Shown: one piece after another, positions 46,434-53,958 of the stretch | Layout of the letters: each line of letters starts with the position of its first letter | Position numbering within the stretch: the first letter of the stretch is position 1 | Position numbers and translations under genes: made by a program | NCBI GenBank assembly: GCA_945901855.1 | Contig: CAMDLT010000006.1 | Span: 48,706-112,705 of the forward strand | DNA from: Asaia bogorensis | GTDB lineage: Bacteria > Pseudomonadota > Alphaproteobacteria > CACIAM-22H2 | DNA: 64,000 nt | Reading direction: 5' to 3' | Notes under the pieces: model-generated | What the model was told of the DNA's origin: nothing | Seen by the model: the letters and a program-made list of their open reading frames with translations, nothing else | Database searches by the model: none

Positions 46434-47063
46434 CTAGAGCGGTCGGCGCGCGAACGCGAGCGCCAGCCCAAGGCACGCGATTGCGGCGCCCGACGCTTGG
46501 CGCACGCGGCGGATCAAGCCTGGATTGCGCGCAAAACCCGCGCGCGTTTGCGCCGCCCCACAGGCTACGCCCACATCGACCAGCGTATTGAGCGCGACCG
46601 AAACGCTGCCAAGGGCCGTAAATTGCAATGCGACCCACCCTGCTTGCGGATCGACGAATTGCGGCAAGAACGCCAAAAAGAACAGGGCGGTTTTGGGATT
46701 GAGCGCTTCGACGACGATGCCTTCGCGCAACGCCAACGCAGTGTTGCTCGGTGCGATTTCCAGATCCAGCGGCGTTGCGGCGGCACGGTATGTCTTCCAG
46801 CCGAGCCAAACGAGATAGATCGCCCCTGCTATTTTAAGCGCCGCAAAAGCCTGGGCGCTGGCCAGCACAAGTGCCGATACGCCGACAGCGCCGGCCACAA
46901 CATGGGCCATGCCGCCAATGCCGGTCCCCAGGCTTGACGCCAAGCCTGCGCGCCGTCCGCCTGCCAGCGTGCGTGCTGCGACATAAAAAATGCCCGGTCC
47001 CGGCGTCACCGCGATCGCCAAGGCGGCTACAAGAAACAGCAGAAGATTGTCGAGCTCGGGCAT
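46434..47063 (-). CDS. LysE/RhtB family amino-acid exporter
   Basis: A 209-residue membrane protein with six hydrophobic segments. The N-terminus contains AIAVTPGPGIFYVAARTLAGG and the middle has KIAGAIYLVWLGWKTYRAA and ALNPKTALFFLAFLPQFVDP, all typical of the family. It is the third gene of an Lrp-hydrolase-LysE unit, beginning 3 bp after the hydrolase stop. Export of an amino acid under Lrp-type control is the natural inference. Confidence 0.9.
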   Translation of the reverse strand: MPELDNLLLFLVAALAIAVTPGPGIFYVAARTLAGGRRAGLASSLGTGIGGMAHVVAGAVGVSALVLASAQAFAALKIAGAIYLVWLGWKTYRAAATPLDLEIAPSNTALALREGIVVEALNPKTALFFLAFLPQFVDPQAGWVALQFTALGSVSVALNTLVDVGVACGAAQTRAGFARNPGLIRRVRQASGAAIACLGLALAFARRPL

Positions 47064-47066
47064 GCG

Positions 47067-47897
47067 CTAGCGAATCTCCGGCGGTGCTGCGCCCGTGTCG
47101 ATCCAGCTGCGGATCGCCTGCATCGTTTCGCGCTCGCGCCCCGCCAGGCCGTGCGCACCGCGCGCTTCGCATGCGGGCCCGCGCGCGTCGGACGAAAGTC
47201 CCGTTACGGTGACGAGCGGCAGGTTGCCGATGCCCCCGCGAATGGCGCTGTAGGGTGTCGCACTGCATGCATCGTCGCGATGATGGACAAAAAGCTGCGG
47301 AATTTTGGCCGCCTGCCAGTCGGTGTTGGCCATCGAGCTGGCGCGCGAAAAATTCGACGTGCCGCCGATCGCGCCGATATGCACGGCCCCTGCCAGATCG
47401 GGCAGCGCGCGCGCCAGATACGAGGTCGAGACCGTGCCGTAGCTGTGGCCGACCGCATAGATGCGCCCAAACGCCTGCACCGCGCGCACGGCGGCAACCA
47501 AAGCTGCGATATCCTCGGCATGCTGCGGCGAGTGCCGGTAGTCGGCTTTGCAGCCTTTTTCCCATTGGTCGTTCGGGCAGTCGACCAGCAACGTGGCAAC
47601 GCCCTGCTGCGTCAAGTGGCGGCGCGCGCGCACAAGCGTGTTGCCCGCAAGCGTACGCACGACCGCGCCCGCTTCGGGCTCGAAGCGAAGAATGCCGGGC
47701 GAACCTGGAAACAGCAGCACCAGCGTGTCGGCGGTCGTGGCGGTTCGCACGTTCAAAAGCCCGCCAATTTGCGCGCCGCGCGCCAGCTTGGCCGTCACGA
47801 GCGCCATGTCGATCCCTTCGCTGGCGGCCGGTCCTTCTTGGGCGGTCGCAGGCGTTGCCAGAAGCAAGGCGCCCAGACCGAGCGCCCGCAGGCTCAT
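47067..47897 (-). CDS. Exported alpha/beta-hydrolase-fold protein
   Basis: A 276-residue protein with a signal peptide (MSLRALGLGALLLATPATAQ). The nucleophile elbow is YAVGHSYGTVSTSYLAR, and a candidate catalytic His lies in EARGAHGLAGRE near the C-terminus. LVLLFPGSPGILRFEP precedes a LLVDCPNDQW strand. Likely a periplasmic esterase or peptidase-like hydrolase; substrate unknown. Its ATG overlaps the Lrp stop by four bases. Confidence 0.82.
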   Translation of the reverse strand: MSLRALGLGALLLATPATAQEGPAASEGIDMALVTAKLARGAQIGGLLNVRTATTADTLVLLFPGSPGILRFEPEAGAVVRTLAGNTLVRARRHLTQQGVATLLVDCPNDQWEKGCKADYRHSPQHAEDIAALVAAVRAVQAFGRIYAVGHSYGTVSTSYLARALPDLAGAVHIGAIGGTSNFSRASSMANTDWQAAKIPQLFVHHRDDACSATPYSAIRGGIGNLPLVTVTGLSSDARGPACEARGAHGLAGRERETMQAIRSWIDTGAAPPEIR

Positions 47898-48382
47898 TTG
47901 GGCGCGCGCTTGGCGTCGATCGGCACGCCGGGCTGGTTTTTGGTCGTGCGGATCGTCAGGGCCGATTTGACGTTGCTGACATTGGGTGCCGCGGTCAGTT
48001 GGGTCGTGAGGAATTTTTCGTAGGCATCCCAATCCTGCGCCACGACTTTGATCAAAAAGTCGGTTTCGCCGGTCAGCATGTGGCATTCGCGGACCATCGG
48101 CAGCGCTTCCATTATGGCCTGGAACGCGCGCAGATCCGCATCGGCTTGGCTTTTGAGGCTGACAAACGCGAACACCGTTACGCCGAACCCCAGCGCGTGC
48201 GGGTCGATATCGGCATGGTAGCCGCGAATGACCTTGGCTTCCTCCAGCACGCGCACGCGGCGCAGGCATGGCGGGGCCGAAACGCCCGCGCGCGTCGCCA
48301 GTTCGACATTGGTCATGCGGCCGTCATTTTGCAAATCGTGGAGAATTTGACGATCCACATCGTCGAGTTTGTGCCCGCGCAT
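47894..48382 (-). CDS. Lrp/AsnC family transcriptional regulator
   Basis: A 162-residue regulator. The N-terminal winged helix is LDDVDRQILHDLQNDGRMTN followed by VELATRAGVSAPPCLRRVRVLE; the C-terminal RAM ligand domain contains VRECHMLTGETDFLIKVVA. It heads the hydrolase-LysE operon and is divergent from the ELM1-like gene across a 120-bp gap whose Lrp-proximal part is A+T-rich and may include its operator. Confidence 0.92.
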   Translation of the reverse strand: MRGHKLDDVDRQILHDLQNDGRMTNVELATRAGVSAPPCLRRVRVLEEAKVIRGYHADIDPHALGFGVTVFAFVSLKSQADADLRAFQAIMEALPMVRECHMLTGETDFLIKVVAQDWDAYEKFLTTQLTAAPNVSNVKSALTIRTTKNQPGVPIDAKRAPK

Positions 48383-48502
48383 TGTTTTTGGTCCTAATTT
48401 TGACTGATGTTGAAATAATATTAGCAATTGAGGGGCCAACGCAAGGCGCGTGGCTAAAAAATTTGCGCTGACGCAGGACCCGCAGCCATAGTCCCGCCCG
48501 CA

Positions 48503-49474
48503 ATGGCCACATCGCCCAAAACTGCCTGGATTATCAGCCCTGGCCAAGTCGGCATGAAAGCGCAATGCCGGGGCATTGCCGAAGCGTTGGGGCTGTCGTT
48601 CGAATTCAAAGACGTCAAATTCCGCGCCCCCTATGCGTGGCTGCCCGAACCGGTATTGGCGCTTGGCAATCCGCTGGCGATGCTGACACCCGAGAGCCCG
48701 CGCTTGGCACTGCCCTGGCCCGACATGGCGATCACGCTTGGCTCGCGTTGCGCGCCCATTGGCGTTGCCATGAAGCGCCAAAGCGGCGGCAAGGTGTTCG
48801 CCTTGCATGTCCAGCGCCCGGCCGTGCCCGTGGCCTGGCTCGATGCGGTCGTGGCACCCTGGCACGATCAAGTTGTCGGCGCCAATGTGATCGAAACCGT
48901 CGCGGCGCTGCACCATGTGACGCCCGAAAAGCTTGCCGCCGCCGCCGCGCAATGGGCGCCGGTCTTTGCCTCCCTCAAGCGCCCGCTGATTGCCGTCGTG
49001 ATCGGCGGTTCCAATGGCTGGCGGCGGTTTCAAATGACAAAAGCCGCGATCGCAAACCTTGCCGATCGGCTTGGCGCGCTTGCGGCATCGGGCTGCGGGT
49101 TGGCGCTCACCCCTTCGCGCCGGACCGATCGGCACGCGCTCGAAACCTTGGTGCCGACCGTGCGTGCCCTGGGCGGGTATGCATGGGACGGGACAGGCGA
49201 CAATCCGTATTTTGGCTTGCTTGCGCTCGCCGACGGGATTGTCGTGACCGAAGATTCCGTGTCGATGACCAGCGAGGCCTTGTCGACCGGCAAACCCGTC
49301 TATGTGGCCGCGCTCGAAGGCCGTTCGGGCCGCATTGCCGCTTTTCAGGCGCAAATGCAGGCCAAAGGCATGACAAAGCCTTTTGCCGGCCGCTTCGAGC
49401 CTTGGTCCTACACCCCGCCCGACGACACGGCCCGCACCGCCCGGTTGTTGCGGGATAAATTTGGCTGGGGATAA
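48503..49474 (+). CDS. ELM1/GtrOC1 family protein (DUF1022, mitochondrial-fission-ELM1-like)
   Basis: A 323-residue protein of the ELM1 family. Family segments are AWIISPGQVGMKAQCRGIAE at the start, LVGG-like AVVIGGSNGWRRF and ALTPSRRTD, and ADGIVVTEDSVSMTSEA near 250. The fold is GT-B glycosyltransferase-like. Role in bacteria is not established; an envelope glycosylation function is possible. No ribosome binding site stands out. Confidence 0.87.
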   Translation: MATSPKTAWIISPGQVGMKAQCRGIAEALGLSFEFKDVKFRAPYAWLPEPVLALGNPLAMLTPESPRLALPWPDMAITLGSRCAPIGVAMKRQSGGKVFALHVQRPAVPVAWLDAVVAPWHDQVVGANVIETVAALHHVTPEKLAAAAAQWAPVFASLKRPLIAVVIGGSNGWRRFQMTKAAIANLADRLGALAASGCGLALTPSRRTDRHALETLVPTVRALGGYAWDGTGDNPYFGLLALADGIVVTEDSVSMTSEALSTGKPVYVAALEGRSGRIAAFQAQMQAKGMTKPFAGRFEPWSYTPPDDTARTARLLRDKFGWG

Positions 49475-49554
49475 CGCGGTCCGCACCTTCCCAACGCTTG
49501 GGTATGCCTGTTAGGCTTGCGCGAAACGCATAGCCTGGCGATGGGGAAACCGCG

Positions 49555-50520
49555 ATGCCGCAGACACACCGTACCAAAATGCTGATTATTGGCTCGGGCC
49601 CGGCAGGGTACACGGCCGCGATCTATGCCACGCGCGCAAGCCTCGCCCCGCTGCTGGTGCGCGGCATGCAGCCGGGCGGGCAGTTGTCGATCACCACCGA
49701 CGTCGAAAACTATCCCGGCTTCGAGACGGCCATCCAAGGCCCGTGGCTGATGGAACAGATGTACAAGCAGTGCGAGCATGTGGGCACGCTTATCTTGGAG
49801 GATCTGATCGTCAAGATCGATCTCTCCAAACGTCCGTTCGTCGCGACGGGTGACTCCGGCGATACCTACGTCGCCGACACCGTGGTGATTTGCACGGGCG
49901 CGCAAGCGCGCTGGCTGGGCCTCGAGTCCGAAACAAAGTATCGCGGTGCGGGCGTTTCGGCCTGCGCCACGTGCGACGGTTTTTTCTTCCGCGGCAAGAA
50001 CGTGGCGGTCGTCGGCGGCGGCAATACGGCGGTCGAAGAAGCGCTCTATTTGACCAACCATGCCGCCAAGGTCACGCTGATCCATCGCCGCGACACGCTG
50101 CGCGCCGAAAAAATGCTGCAAGCGCGCCTGCTCAAACATCCCAAAATCGAAATGGTGTGGAACTCGGCAGTCGACGAGGTGCTGGGGGCGGGCACGCCTG
50201 CGGCTGTATCCGGCTTGGTGATCAAAAACCTCGTTACGGGCGAGCGCAGCAAGCTTGCGGTCGACGGGCTGTTCGTTGCCATCGGCCACGTGCCCGCAAC
50301 GGAAGTGTTCAAGGGCCAGCTCGACATGGACGAAGAAGGATACATCCGCACGAAGCCGGATTCGACCGCCACCGGCATTCCGGGCGTCTATGCGGCGGGC
50401 GACGTGAAAGACAAGATTTTCCGCCAGGCCGTGACGGCAGCCGGCATGGGCTGCATGGCGGCCTTGGAAGCCGAAAAGTTCCTCGCGCACGGCGAAGCGC
50501 ACGCGCAAGCTGCCGAATAG
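49555..50520 (+). CDS. trxB: Thioredoxin reductase
   Basis: A 321-residue NADPH-thioredoxin reductase. FAD motif is IIGSGPAGYTAAIYATRA at the N-terminus, the redox Cys pair is in SACATCDGFFF, and the NADPH motif is VVGGGNTAVEEALYL. The C-terminal FAD motif is GIPGVYAAGDVKDKIFRQAV. A LysR regulator starts 10 bp downstream on the same strand. Confidence 0.95.
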   Translation: MPQTHRTKMLIIGSGPAGYTAAIYATRASLAPLLVRGMQPGGQLSITTDVENYPGFETAIQGPWLMEQMYKQCEHVGTLILEDLIVKIDLSKRPFVATGDSGDTYVADTVVICTGAQARWLGLESETKYRGAGVSACATCDGFFFRGKNVAVVGGGNTAVEEALYLTNHAAKVTLIHRRDTLRAEKMLQARLLKHPKIEMVWNSAVDEVLGAGTPAAVSGLVIKNLVTGERSKLAVDGLFVAIGHVPATEVFKGQLDMDEEGYIRTKPDSTATGIPGVYAAGDVKDKIFRQAVTAAGMGCMAALEAEKFLAHGEAHAQAAE

Positions 50521-50530
50521 GGATCGACGA

Positions 50531-51430
50531 ATGTCTGCCATGGATTGGGACAAGCTGCGCATTTTCCACGCCGTTGCGGCAGCGGGTTCGTTCACCCATG
50601 CGGGCGAAAAACTCAATCTCAGCCAGTCTGCCGTCAGCCGACAGATCTCGGCGCTCGAAGAATCGGTGCGCGCCGCCCTGTTCCACCGCCACGCGCGCGG
50701 GCTGATCTTGACCGAGCAGGGCGAGCTTTTGTTCGGCACCGTGCGCGATGTGTTCGACAAGCTTGCCTTGGTCGAAGCGCAACTGTCGGAAACCAAGGAG
50801 CGGCCCTCGGGCCTGCTGCGTGTTACCACGACGGTCGCATTCGGCTCGGTGTGGCTCGCGCCGCGTTTGCGCGAGTTTTGCGAGGTCTATCCGGACATGC
50901 AGTTCAGCATGCGCGTCGACGACCGCGAGCTGGATTTGGGCATGCGCGAGGCCGATTGCGCGATCCGCATGCACCCGCCGCGCCAGGCCGACCTCATTCA
51001 GCGCCATCTGCTGTCGGTGCATGTGCATGTCTTCGCCTCGCAAGCCTATCTGGCGAAACACGGCACGCCCAAAACGGCGGCCGATCTCGATGCGCACCGC
51101 TTGATCGTTTACGGCGACGATCCAAATCCGCCGTTCCCGAACGTCAACTGGCTGCTCGATGTCGGCACGTCGGGGGGCAAAAAACGCACGCCCGCTCTGA
51201 TGGTCAACAACATCTCGGCCATTCTGCGCGCGGTCGAAAACGGCATCGGGATTGCGGCGTTCCCGGATTACGTCGCCCAGCAAAGCAGCGCGATCGTGCA
51301 GATTCTGCCTGCCCTGGAAGGGCCGACCTACGAAGCCTATTTTGTGTATCCCGAGGAGTTGCGCAGCTCCAAACGCATTGCGGTTTTCCGCGATTATCTG
51401 GTCCAAAAGATCGCAGAATCGCAGTTTTAG
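50531..51430 (+). CDS. LysR family transcriptional regulator
   Basis: A 299-residue LysR regulator. The N-terminal HTH is FHAVAAAGSFTHAGEKLNLS followed by QSAVSRQISALEESV; the C-terminal region is a periplasmic-binding-like effector domain. It is 10 bp after trxB and presumably co-transcribed. The target is unknown; a thiol-stress link is only suggested by position. Confidence 0.92.
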   Translation: MSAMDWDKLRIFHAVAAAGSFTHAGEKLNLSQSAVSRQISALEESVRAALFHRHARGLILTEQGELLFGTVRDVFDKLALVEAQLSETKERPSGLLRVTTTVAFGSVWLAPRLREFCEVYPDMQFSMRVDDRELDLGMREADCAIRMHPPRQADLIQRHLLSVHVHVFASQAYLAKHGTPKTAADLDAHRLIVYGDDPNPPFPNVNWLLDVGTSGGKKRTPALMVNNISAILRAVENGIGIAAFPDYVAQQSSAIVQILPALEGPTYEAYFVYPEELRSSKRIAVFRDYLVQKIAESQF

Positions 51431-51757
51431 CGGCAAGATTCGTAGGCATGCGAACGGTTCATGCCTCATATGCGATCTTTGCCATTTTTTAAGGCATTTA
51501 TTGGACTATCTATGAAAGGTCGCTGCTGTTCAAGCGGCCGAGCCGAGTTTTCGGCGGGTTCCGATCGTTGCGTTCGGAGCGGGTCCTTCCTGGACCCGGC
51601 GTCCCCCAGGGGCGCGAAGCCTCCCTGTTCAACTCGCCCGGTGCTTCGCGCACCGGGCGTTTTTTTTGGCCGCGCGTGGCCAAGACTGTCGCGCTTGCAA
51701 CGGGGCGCGCCAGCAACGCGTAACCATCCTGGCGGCGCACTCGAACCGGTCGGCATC
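51431..51757 (+). ncRNA. 327-bp gene-free region with stacked hairpins, candidate structured RNA or leader
   Basis: No convincing ORF. From about 51516 several perfect or near-perfect stems follow each other: GCCGA-GTTT-TCGGC (51542-51555), TCCGA...TCGGA (about 51560-51578), CGGGTCC-TTCCT-GGACCCG (about 51580-51598), and then the terminator at 51635-51667. A 6-bp stem GGCATG...CATGCC near 51447-51467 lies just after the LysR stop. This could be a small RNA, or a 5' leader or attenuator of the YHS gene at 51758. It does not match tRNA, SRP RNA or 6S RNA by eye. Confidence 0.45.
51635..51667 (+). terminator. Strong intrinsic terminator
   Basis: CGCCCGGTGC (51635-51644) pairs with GCACCGGGCG (51650-51659) around a 5-nt loop and is followed directly by eight T residues. 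It is the clearest rho-independent terminator in the window. It lies 90 bp before the YHS gene. Confidence 0.88.
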
Positions 51758-52246
51758 ATGAGCGATCTTGCAAAATTGCGCCCGCGTCGGCGCACGTTTC
51801 TCGCCGCTGTCGCCCTGGCGGGCTTGGGCATCGGTGTTTTCGCCGTTTGGCGGCAACCGCTCGCCCAAAAGGCGACAGGGTCGCTCAATGCGACGGACGG
51901 CGTGGCCATTCAAGGCTACGACCCGGTCGCATACTTTGCCGAAGCGCGCCCGCGCCGCGGAAGCGATGCGCATGTTTTCGACTGGCAGGGAGCACGCTGG
52001 CGTTTTGCATCGGCCGCCAATCGCGACGCGTTTGCCGCCAACCCGGAACGCTATGCGCCGGCTTATGGCGGGTTCTGCGCTTTCGGCGTGGCGAGCGGCT
52101 ACAAGGTCGGCATCGATCCGGATGCGTGGGCAATCGTCGACGCGAAGCTCTATCTCAACTACTCGAGATCCGTGCAGCGCAGTTGGCAGGCCGATATTCC
52201 AGGCTTCATCGCCAAGGCCGATACGGCATGGCCCGCCCTTAAATAA
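51758..52246 (+). CDS. YHS domain-containing exported or anchored protein
   Basis: A 162-residue protein with an N-terminal anchor or Tat-like signal (RPRRRTFLAAVALAGLGIGV) and a YHS domain: AIQGYDPVAYFAEARPRRGS, FASAANRDAFAANPERYAP, YGGFCAFGVASGY and YLNYSRSVQRSW. YHS domains bind metal or haem-linked sites in related proteins. ATG 51758 has a weak ribosome binding site. The 3' end overlaps the convergent MarR-GNAT gene by 8 bp. Confidence 0.85.
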   Translation: MSDLAKLRPRRRTFLAAVALAGLGIGVFAVWRQPLAQKATGSLNATDGVAIQGYDPVAYFAEARPRRGSDAHVFDWQGARWRFASAANRDAFAANPERYAPAYGGFCAFGVASGYKVGIDPDAWAIVDAKLYLNYSRSVQRSWQADIPGFIAKADTAWPALK

Positions 52247-53171
52247 GTTCGAGCGCCCAACTCTCGGCGCGCAGCGTTTTGCCGAAATGCCGGACGCGCG
52301 TGCGGCCCGTCTTCGCGAACCCGGCCGCAAGGTAGAGTTTGCGCGCGGCGCCCAGATTGGCATAGGTCGACAGCACCAGGCGCCGATAGCCCGTGCGGTG
52401 CGCAAAATCCACGCACTCTGCAACCATGCGTTTGGCAAGTCCCTGGCCGCGCGCGCTGGCTTCCAAATAGAACACGCGCAGGCGCGCTTCGTCGGGCGAC
52501 TCGCGGGCGCACAAAATGGCACCGACAATCTCGCCGTCCCGTTCGGCGATCCAGCAGCGTTCGCACGCCGCATCGCGCCGTGCGGCGAATTTGGCGAGGA
52601 TCGCGGCAACCTCGCCCTCGAACGAATCGTCGAACCCGTATTCGCGCGCGTAGATCGCGCCGTGGCGGTGCACGATCCAGCCAAGGTCGCCTGCGCGCGG
52701 TGCCCGCAGCACAAAGGGTTCGCGCGACACATCCGGCGGCGGCGAGAGGATTTTCTCCGCTGTCGCCAAAGCGCCGACCAGACGGCCGCGCGCGTTTGCC
52801 GCCAACGGTTCGAGCAAGGCGCCAATCTCCGCGCGCGCCGTCTGTTCGATCGCGGCGAATGCCGTGCGGCCTTTTTGCGTCAGGGCCAGCGCGCGTGCGC
52901 GCCGGTCGCCTTGTGCGGCTGCGCTGCGCAGCCAGCCCGCGCGCCCGAAGCCCGCCAGAATGCGGCTCATGTACCCGGGATCGATGCCCAGATCCGCGCA
53001 CAAGGATTGCGCGCGCGGAGCGGTGCGGTTGGCCAGTTCGAACAGCACGCGCGCTTCGGCCAGCGACAGGCGCGTGCCGTAGAGGCGCTTGCGCAGCACG
53101 CCCGCGCGCGCGGTAAACAGCCGCACGAAGCGGCGGAAGGAGTCGATGTCGGCAGGCATGGTATCGATCAT
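52239..53171 (-). CDS. MarR-type regulator fused to GNAT acetyltransferase
   Basis: A 310-residue fusion. Residues 1-145 are a MarR winged helix (LYGTRLSLAEARVLFELANR, GIDPGYMSRILAGFGRAGWL). Residues 150-310 are a GNAT domain with the acetyl-CoA motif ASARGQGLAKRMVAE and YRRLVLSTYANLGAARKLYLA. This pairing is widespread and often acts on antibiotics or self-regulates. ATG 53171 is given; ATG 53159 is possible. An ATGAC-ATC-GTCAT inverted repeat sits directly upstream of the start. Confidence 0.92.
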   Translation of the reverse strand: MIDTMPADIDSFRRFVRLFTARAGVLRKRLYGTRLSLAEARVLFELANRTAPRAQSLCADLGIDPGYMSRILAGFGRAGWLRSAAAQGDRRARALALTQKGRTAFAAIEQTARAEIGALLEPLAANARGRLVGALATAEKILSPPPDVSREPFVLRAPRAGDLGWIVHRHGAIYAREYGFDDSFEGEVAAILAKFAARRDAACERCWIAERDGEIVGAILCARESPDEARLRVFYLEASARGQGLAKRMVAECVDFAHRTGYRRLVLSTYANLGAARKLYLAAGFAKTGRTRVRHFGKTLRAESWALELI

Positions 53172-53184
53172 ATGACATCGTCAT
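53172..53184 (-). promoter_or_regulatory. Inverted repeat at the MarR-GNAT start, candidate operator
   Basis: ATGAC-ATC-GTCAT is a perfect 5-3-5 palindrome immediately before the MarR-GNAT start codon, followed by an A+T-rich stretch. A TTGACA hexamer on the minus strand lies about 27 bp further out. MarR autoregulation would fit; a binding test is lacking. Confidence 0.4.
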
Positions 53185-53304
53185 TTAAATAGTTGCTTTT
53201 GTCAATTATATGCTGAAATCCCGATTGATCGAGATCAATTCGCGTGCAAACGGCGCGTGGCAAAAGGACGACCGCACGATTCGCTTTCGATGGAGATGCA
53301 TGCG

Positions 53305-53958
53305 ATGACGACAAGCCTTCTGCGTTCGCCAGCGCCCTGTTTTGCGCATGCGCGCGAGGTCCGCACGCCGTTCCGCCACTGGCTGCTGCGCGACGCGCTG
53401 CCAGCGGCCCAAGCGCGCGCCCTGGCGGCCTTGCCGTTTGCGCCGCCTGCGATCTGCGACACGAACGGGCGGCGCGAAACGAACAACTCGACGCGCGTTT
53501 TTTTCGGGGCCGAAAACCAGCGCGCGCATCGCGTCTGCGCCGAACTTGCCGCGACGTTCCAGGACGGTGCGAACGCGCAGGCGCTGGCGCTTGCGACCGG
53601 GGCGCCGCTGGACGGCAGCTATCTGCGCATCGAATACTGCCTCGACACCGATGGCTTTTGGCTCGAACGCCATACCGACATCGGCGCCAAGCTCTTTACC
53701 CTGCTGGTCTATCTCTCGGACGTTAGCGCCGCCGAAGGCTGGGGGACCGACATCTATGCCGACGACGGCGCGCATTTGGGGGCGGCATCGGGCGCGTTCA
53801 ACAACGGGCTGGTTTTTGTGCCGGGCAGCGACACGTGGCACGGATTCCAGCGCCGCAACATCGCGGGCGTGCGCCGTTCGATCATCGTCAATTACGTCAA
53901 GACCGAATGGCGCGCGCGCCACGAATTGGCGTTTCCCGACCGTCCGATCGCGTTCTAG
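53305..53958 (+). CDS. 2-oxoglutarate-Fe(II) oxygenase family protein
   Basis: A 217-residue double-stranded beta-helix dioxygenase. The metal triad is H123-x-D125 (LERHTDIGAKLF) and H179 (DTWHGFQRR); R190/R191 would bind 2-oxoglutarate. The LLVYLS segment lies between. ATG 53305 is preferred because GGAGAT precedes it by seven bases; upstream in-frame GTG 53257 and ATG 53290/53296 exist. Substrate unknown, possibly a peptide or small molecule. Its stop overlaps that of the convergent unknown gene in CTAG. Confidence 0.85.
   Translation: MTTSLLRSPAPCFAHAREVRTPFRHWLLRDALPAAQARALAALPFAPPAICDTNGRRETNNSTRVFFGAENQRAHRVCAELAATFQDGANAQALALATGAPLDGSYLRIEYCLDTDGFWLERHTDIGAKLFTLLVYLSDVSAAEGWGTDIYADDGAHLGAASGAFNNGLVFVPGSDTWHGFQRRNIAGVRRSIIVNYVKTEWRARHELAFPDRPIAF

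Noticed and set aside
51516..51667. SRP RNA, 6S RNA or tRNA
   Set aside because: The conserved SRP loop, 6S architecture and tRNA T-loop motif were not found by eye; it is kept only as a candidate structured RNA.
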